From Desulfobacterales bacterium (lineage in GTDB: Bacteria > Desulfobacterota > Desulfobacteria > Desulfobacterales > Desulfosalsimonadaceae), in assembly GCA_018335195.1 (NCBI GenBank), contig JAGXKN010000003.1:70351-134350 (forward strand): a DNA stretch of 64,000 nucleotides, in the 5' to 3' direction. The notes under the pieces are model-generated. The model was not told the origin of the DNA, did not search any database, and saw nothing but the letters and a program-made list of their open reading frames with translations. A program made the translations under genes and the position numbers. This document shows positions 62,642-64,000 of this stretch, one piece after another (position 1 is the first letter of the stretch; every line of letters begins with the position of its first letter).

Positions 62642-62878
62642 ATGAATCACCCCTCTAAACCCCCGGATCTGGAGCAAATGCGGGAAAAACGCCGGCGCCG
62701 GACAAAAAACCGAACCTGCCATGTCTGCGGAAAGCCCGCTTTGTTCTGCTGGACCTGCCGCTGCGGATTTGCCATTTGCCAGAGCTGTATGAATGAAAAT
62801 GTCTGGGCCATGTCGTGCAACGCCATTGACTGGCACTGCCCGGACTGCGGGGCGCTTAACGGATTCGGCAACCAGTAG
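62642..62878 (+). CDS. Small Cys-rich zinc-ribbon protein
   Basis: 78 residues from the ATG at 62642 (weak ribosome binding site; TTG 62636 possible). Basic N-terminus REKRRRRTKNR, then cysteines in CHVCGKPALFCWTCRCG, CQSC and HCPDCG. At least two metal-binding knuckles are likely, suggesting a small zinc-ribbon protein. Not recognised as a named family. It lies 48 bp after the sulfhydrylase gene on the same strand. Confidence 0.65.
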   Translation: MNHPSKPPDLEQMREKRRRRTKNRTCHVCGKPALFCWTCRCGFAICQSCMNENVWAMSCNAIDWHCPDCGALNGFGNQ

Positions 62879-63177
62879 GACGCTGTCTGTGGGGGTAAAT
62901 GACACACCCCGCAGTGGTTTTAAAGACTTGAATCCGTAACCGCGACACCCCCTCATATGCCCGGGTTCAGGCCCGCCTGCCTTTTTTTTGTCATTTGACA
63001 AGGTATGCTTACAAATAAAATGTAACGTACATGTTTGCCCCGGCGATGGCCTTGGTGAAGAAATTAACCCCGGGTATTCATATCCATGTGCGTTATTCTT
63101 GTTGCCCCGCGATTGGAACCGCCGCGGGGCAGTTATTTCTTCACACGGGCTGCCAAGACGACCGGAGGTTGAATCCA
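62879..63177. other. Leader region of the molybdoenzyme operon
   Basis: About 300 bp. It contains a hairpin, GCCCCGCG at 63104-63111 with CGCGGGGC at 63123-63130 (11-nt loop), followed by AGTTATTTCTTC, about 48 bp before the TorD-like start. This might be an attenuator or terminator. I looked for a Moco-type riboswitch but could not match its core. Confidence 0.4.
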
Positions 63178-63774
63178 ATGCCCCCTGATGCCGCCAATAC
63201 CGAACCTGCCGAAGCTTTGCGGGATTTTTTCATCGCTGAAGACGCCGCCGGCCTTAAAAAGGCATACCTGGAAGTAGCGGAGATGTCAGAAGACCGGCTT
63301 CCCCGTGTAAAGGACTGGCATCAGGTTGAATATGATTTTACCCGTCTGTTTGTGGGGCCAAAGTCTCTGGAGGCCCCGCCCTTTGCCTCGGTGTACCTGG
63401 AAAACGACCCGCTTGTCATGGGGCCCACCACCATGATGGTCCGTTCGGTCTACGAAATGATGGGGCTTGTTTCACCCTGGAAAAACCGCCTGCCCGAGGA
63501 TCATGTCAGTCTGGAGCTGGATGCGGCCCTGGTCATGCAAAAGGCCGCAGAGCAGGGCGAATCTCGGGAAATCGAAGATCTGCGGCACTTTTTTGTGGGC
63601 CGGCACATGGCCTCCTGGATACCTGCGTTTGTGAAATGTGTCAGCCGGGCAGAATCCGCGCACCCGGCCATTGTAAGGGCCGCAGAGCTGGCCGGGCAAT
63701 GGGTGGATGGCCAGGACGCGCTTATCAATGCTCAGAGAAATCAACACCTGAAACAGGGAGGATGGAATGGATAA
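63178..63774 (+). CDS. TorD/DmsD-family molybdoenzyme maturation chaperone
   Basis: 198 residues from the ATG at 63178 (GGAGG upstream). All-helical TorD pattern: EYDFTRLFVGPKSLEAPPFA (the E/DYxxLF-x-GP motif), ASVYLENDPLVMG, SLELDAALVMQKAAEQ, and FFVGRHMASWIPAFVKCV near the end. These cytosolic chaperones bind the Tat signal peptide of a DMSO-reductase-family enzyme and help insert the molybdenum cofactor. The next gene, starting at 63767 and overlapping by 8 bp, encodes such an enzyme with a Tat signal. Confidence 0.9.
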   Translation: MPPDAANTEPAEALRDFFIAEDAAGLKKAYLEVAEMSEDRLPRVKDWHQVEYDFTRLFVGPKSLEAPPFASVYLENDPLVMGPTTMMVRSVYEMMGLVSPWKNRLPEDHVSLELDAALVMQKAAEQGESREIEDLRHFFVGRHMASWIPAFVKCVSRAESAHPAIVRAAELAGQWVDGQDALINAQRNQHLKQGGWNG

Positions 63775-64000
63775 ACGGGATGCAGACAGCCTAAAACTGG
63801 CCATCGGATGTCCCATGTCGCGCAGGAAATTTCTCCGGTGCTTGGCTGCCGCCGGCGCGCTGGCAGCAATGCCGGGCGGCCTGCTGAGGCCTTTTAACGC
63901 CAAAGCCGAGAAAATCTTCTACGAGGGCGACTATGAAATATACCGCAACGCCTGCCCGCGCAACTGCTATGATACCTGCTCCATTAAAAGCTATTCTCTC
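63767..64000 (+). CDS. Molybdopterin oxidoreductase, N-terminal part
   Basis: Partial: runs off the right edge; 78 residues visible. A twin-arginine signal (SRRKFLRCLAAAGALAAMPG) is followed after the cleavage region by CPRNCYDTC, the 4Fe-4S motif of DMSO-reductase-family catalytic subunits. It is exported by Tat and acts in the periplasm or at the membrane. The substrate (for example polysulfide, thiosulfate, tetrathionate, nitrate, selenate or DMSO) cannot be assigned from the visible part. GGGAGG precedes the ATG; coupled to the chaperone gene. Confidence 0.9.
   Translation, partial: MDKRDADSLKLAIGCPMSRRKFLRCLAAAGALAAMPGGLLRPFNAKAEKIFYEGDYEIYRNACPRNCYDTCSIKSYSL

Noticed and set aside
1..64000. 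tRNA, rRNA, CRISPR arrays and insertion sequences
   Set aside because: None was recognised by eye: no spaced direct repeats and no transposase-like protein. Small structured RNAs cannot be excluded without a covariance search.

Overview
The window looks like chromosomal DNA of a GC-rich, anaerobic, probably sulfate-reducing member of the Desulfobacterota. This is inferred from gene content: NtrC-type regulators with sigma-54-like promoters, octaheme cytochromes, HdrB/HdrC-like proteins, a hybrid cluster protein, a flavodiiron protein, a sulfite-exporter-type permease and an in-frame UGA that reads best as selenocysteine. Two glycine-betaine uptake genes at the left edge suggest a saline habitat. 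No tRNA, rRNA, CRISPR array or insertion sequence was recognised.

Layout. 1-2.0 kb: betaine uptake. 2.3-5.0 kb: an unrecognised HTH-like protein and an FtsH-type protease. 5.1-6.6 kb: a TauE/SafE permease and a small membrane partner. 6.7-25.4 kb: a large signalling island. It holds three full histidine kinases and one kinase-like protein, two sigma-54 activators, three intact receivers and one degenerate receiver, two UspA-like proteins, a cytidylate-kinase-like/BON protein, an SLC13 permease and a Lon-type protease with a receiver domain inserted before its AAA+ module. Six proteins here share a short FAEAGE-like peptide. Good -24/-12 sites head both FAEAGE operons, and weaker ones precede the Lon gene and one kinase.

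25.6-32.5 kb: a cusCBA-type copper/silver efflux operon with a YtkA-like periplasmic protein. 32.8-35.5 kb: a Crp/Fnr regulator with an FNR-like palindrome in its promoter, an Fe-S protein and a MetE-like protein. 35.5-38.9 kb: TatD, then an octaheme tetrathionate-reductase-family cytochrome interrupted by UGA exactly where I recall relatives having Cys, with a perfect stem-loop directly downstream, then a cytochrome b561-type membrane protein. 39-43 kb: a second RND pump. 43.4-49.5 kb: a kinase, a QueG-like Fe-S protein, a B12 sensor overlapping a diguanylate cyclase, MsrAB and a VTT-domain membrane protein.

49.8-57 kb: a nitrogen-oxide/oxygen stress module: a split flavodiiron gene, a NapC/NrfH-type tetraheme cytochrome, a HAO-like octaheme cytochrome, and hcp with an FNR-like palindrome upstream; then a cupin and HdrC/HdrB-like proteins. 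57.0-57.2 kb: a MITE-like element. 57.3-62.6 kb: an Fe-S/cysteine/methionine operon (nifU, nifS, cysE, cysK, metY-like). 63.2 kb to the end: a TorD-like chaperone and the start of a Tat-exported molybdopterin oxidoreductase.

Functional reading. The left half combines stress signalling with proteolysis. The right half combines multiheme respiration, nitrogen-oxide defence and sulfur assimilation. Three similar TTGAC-N4-(G/A)TCAA palindromes, before the Crp gene, before the second RND pump and before hcp, suggest a small Crp/Fnr regulon.
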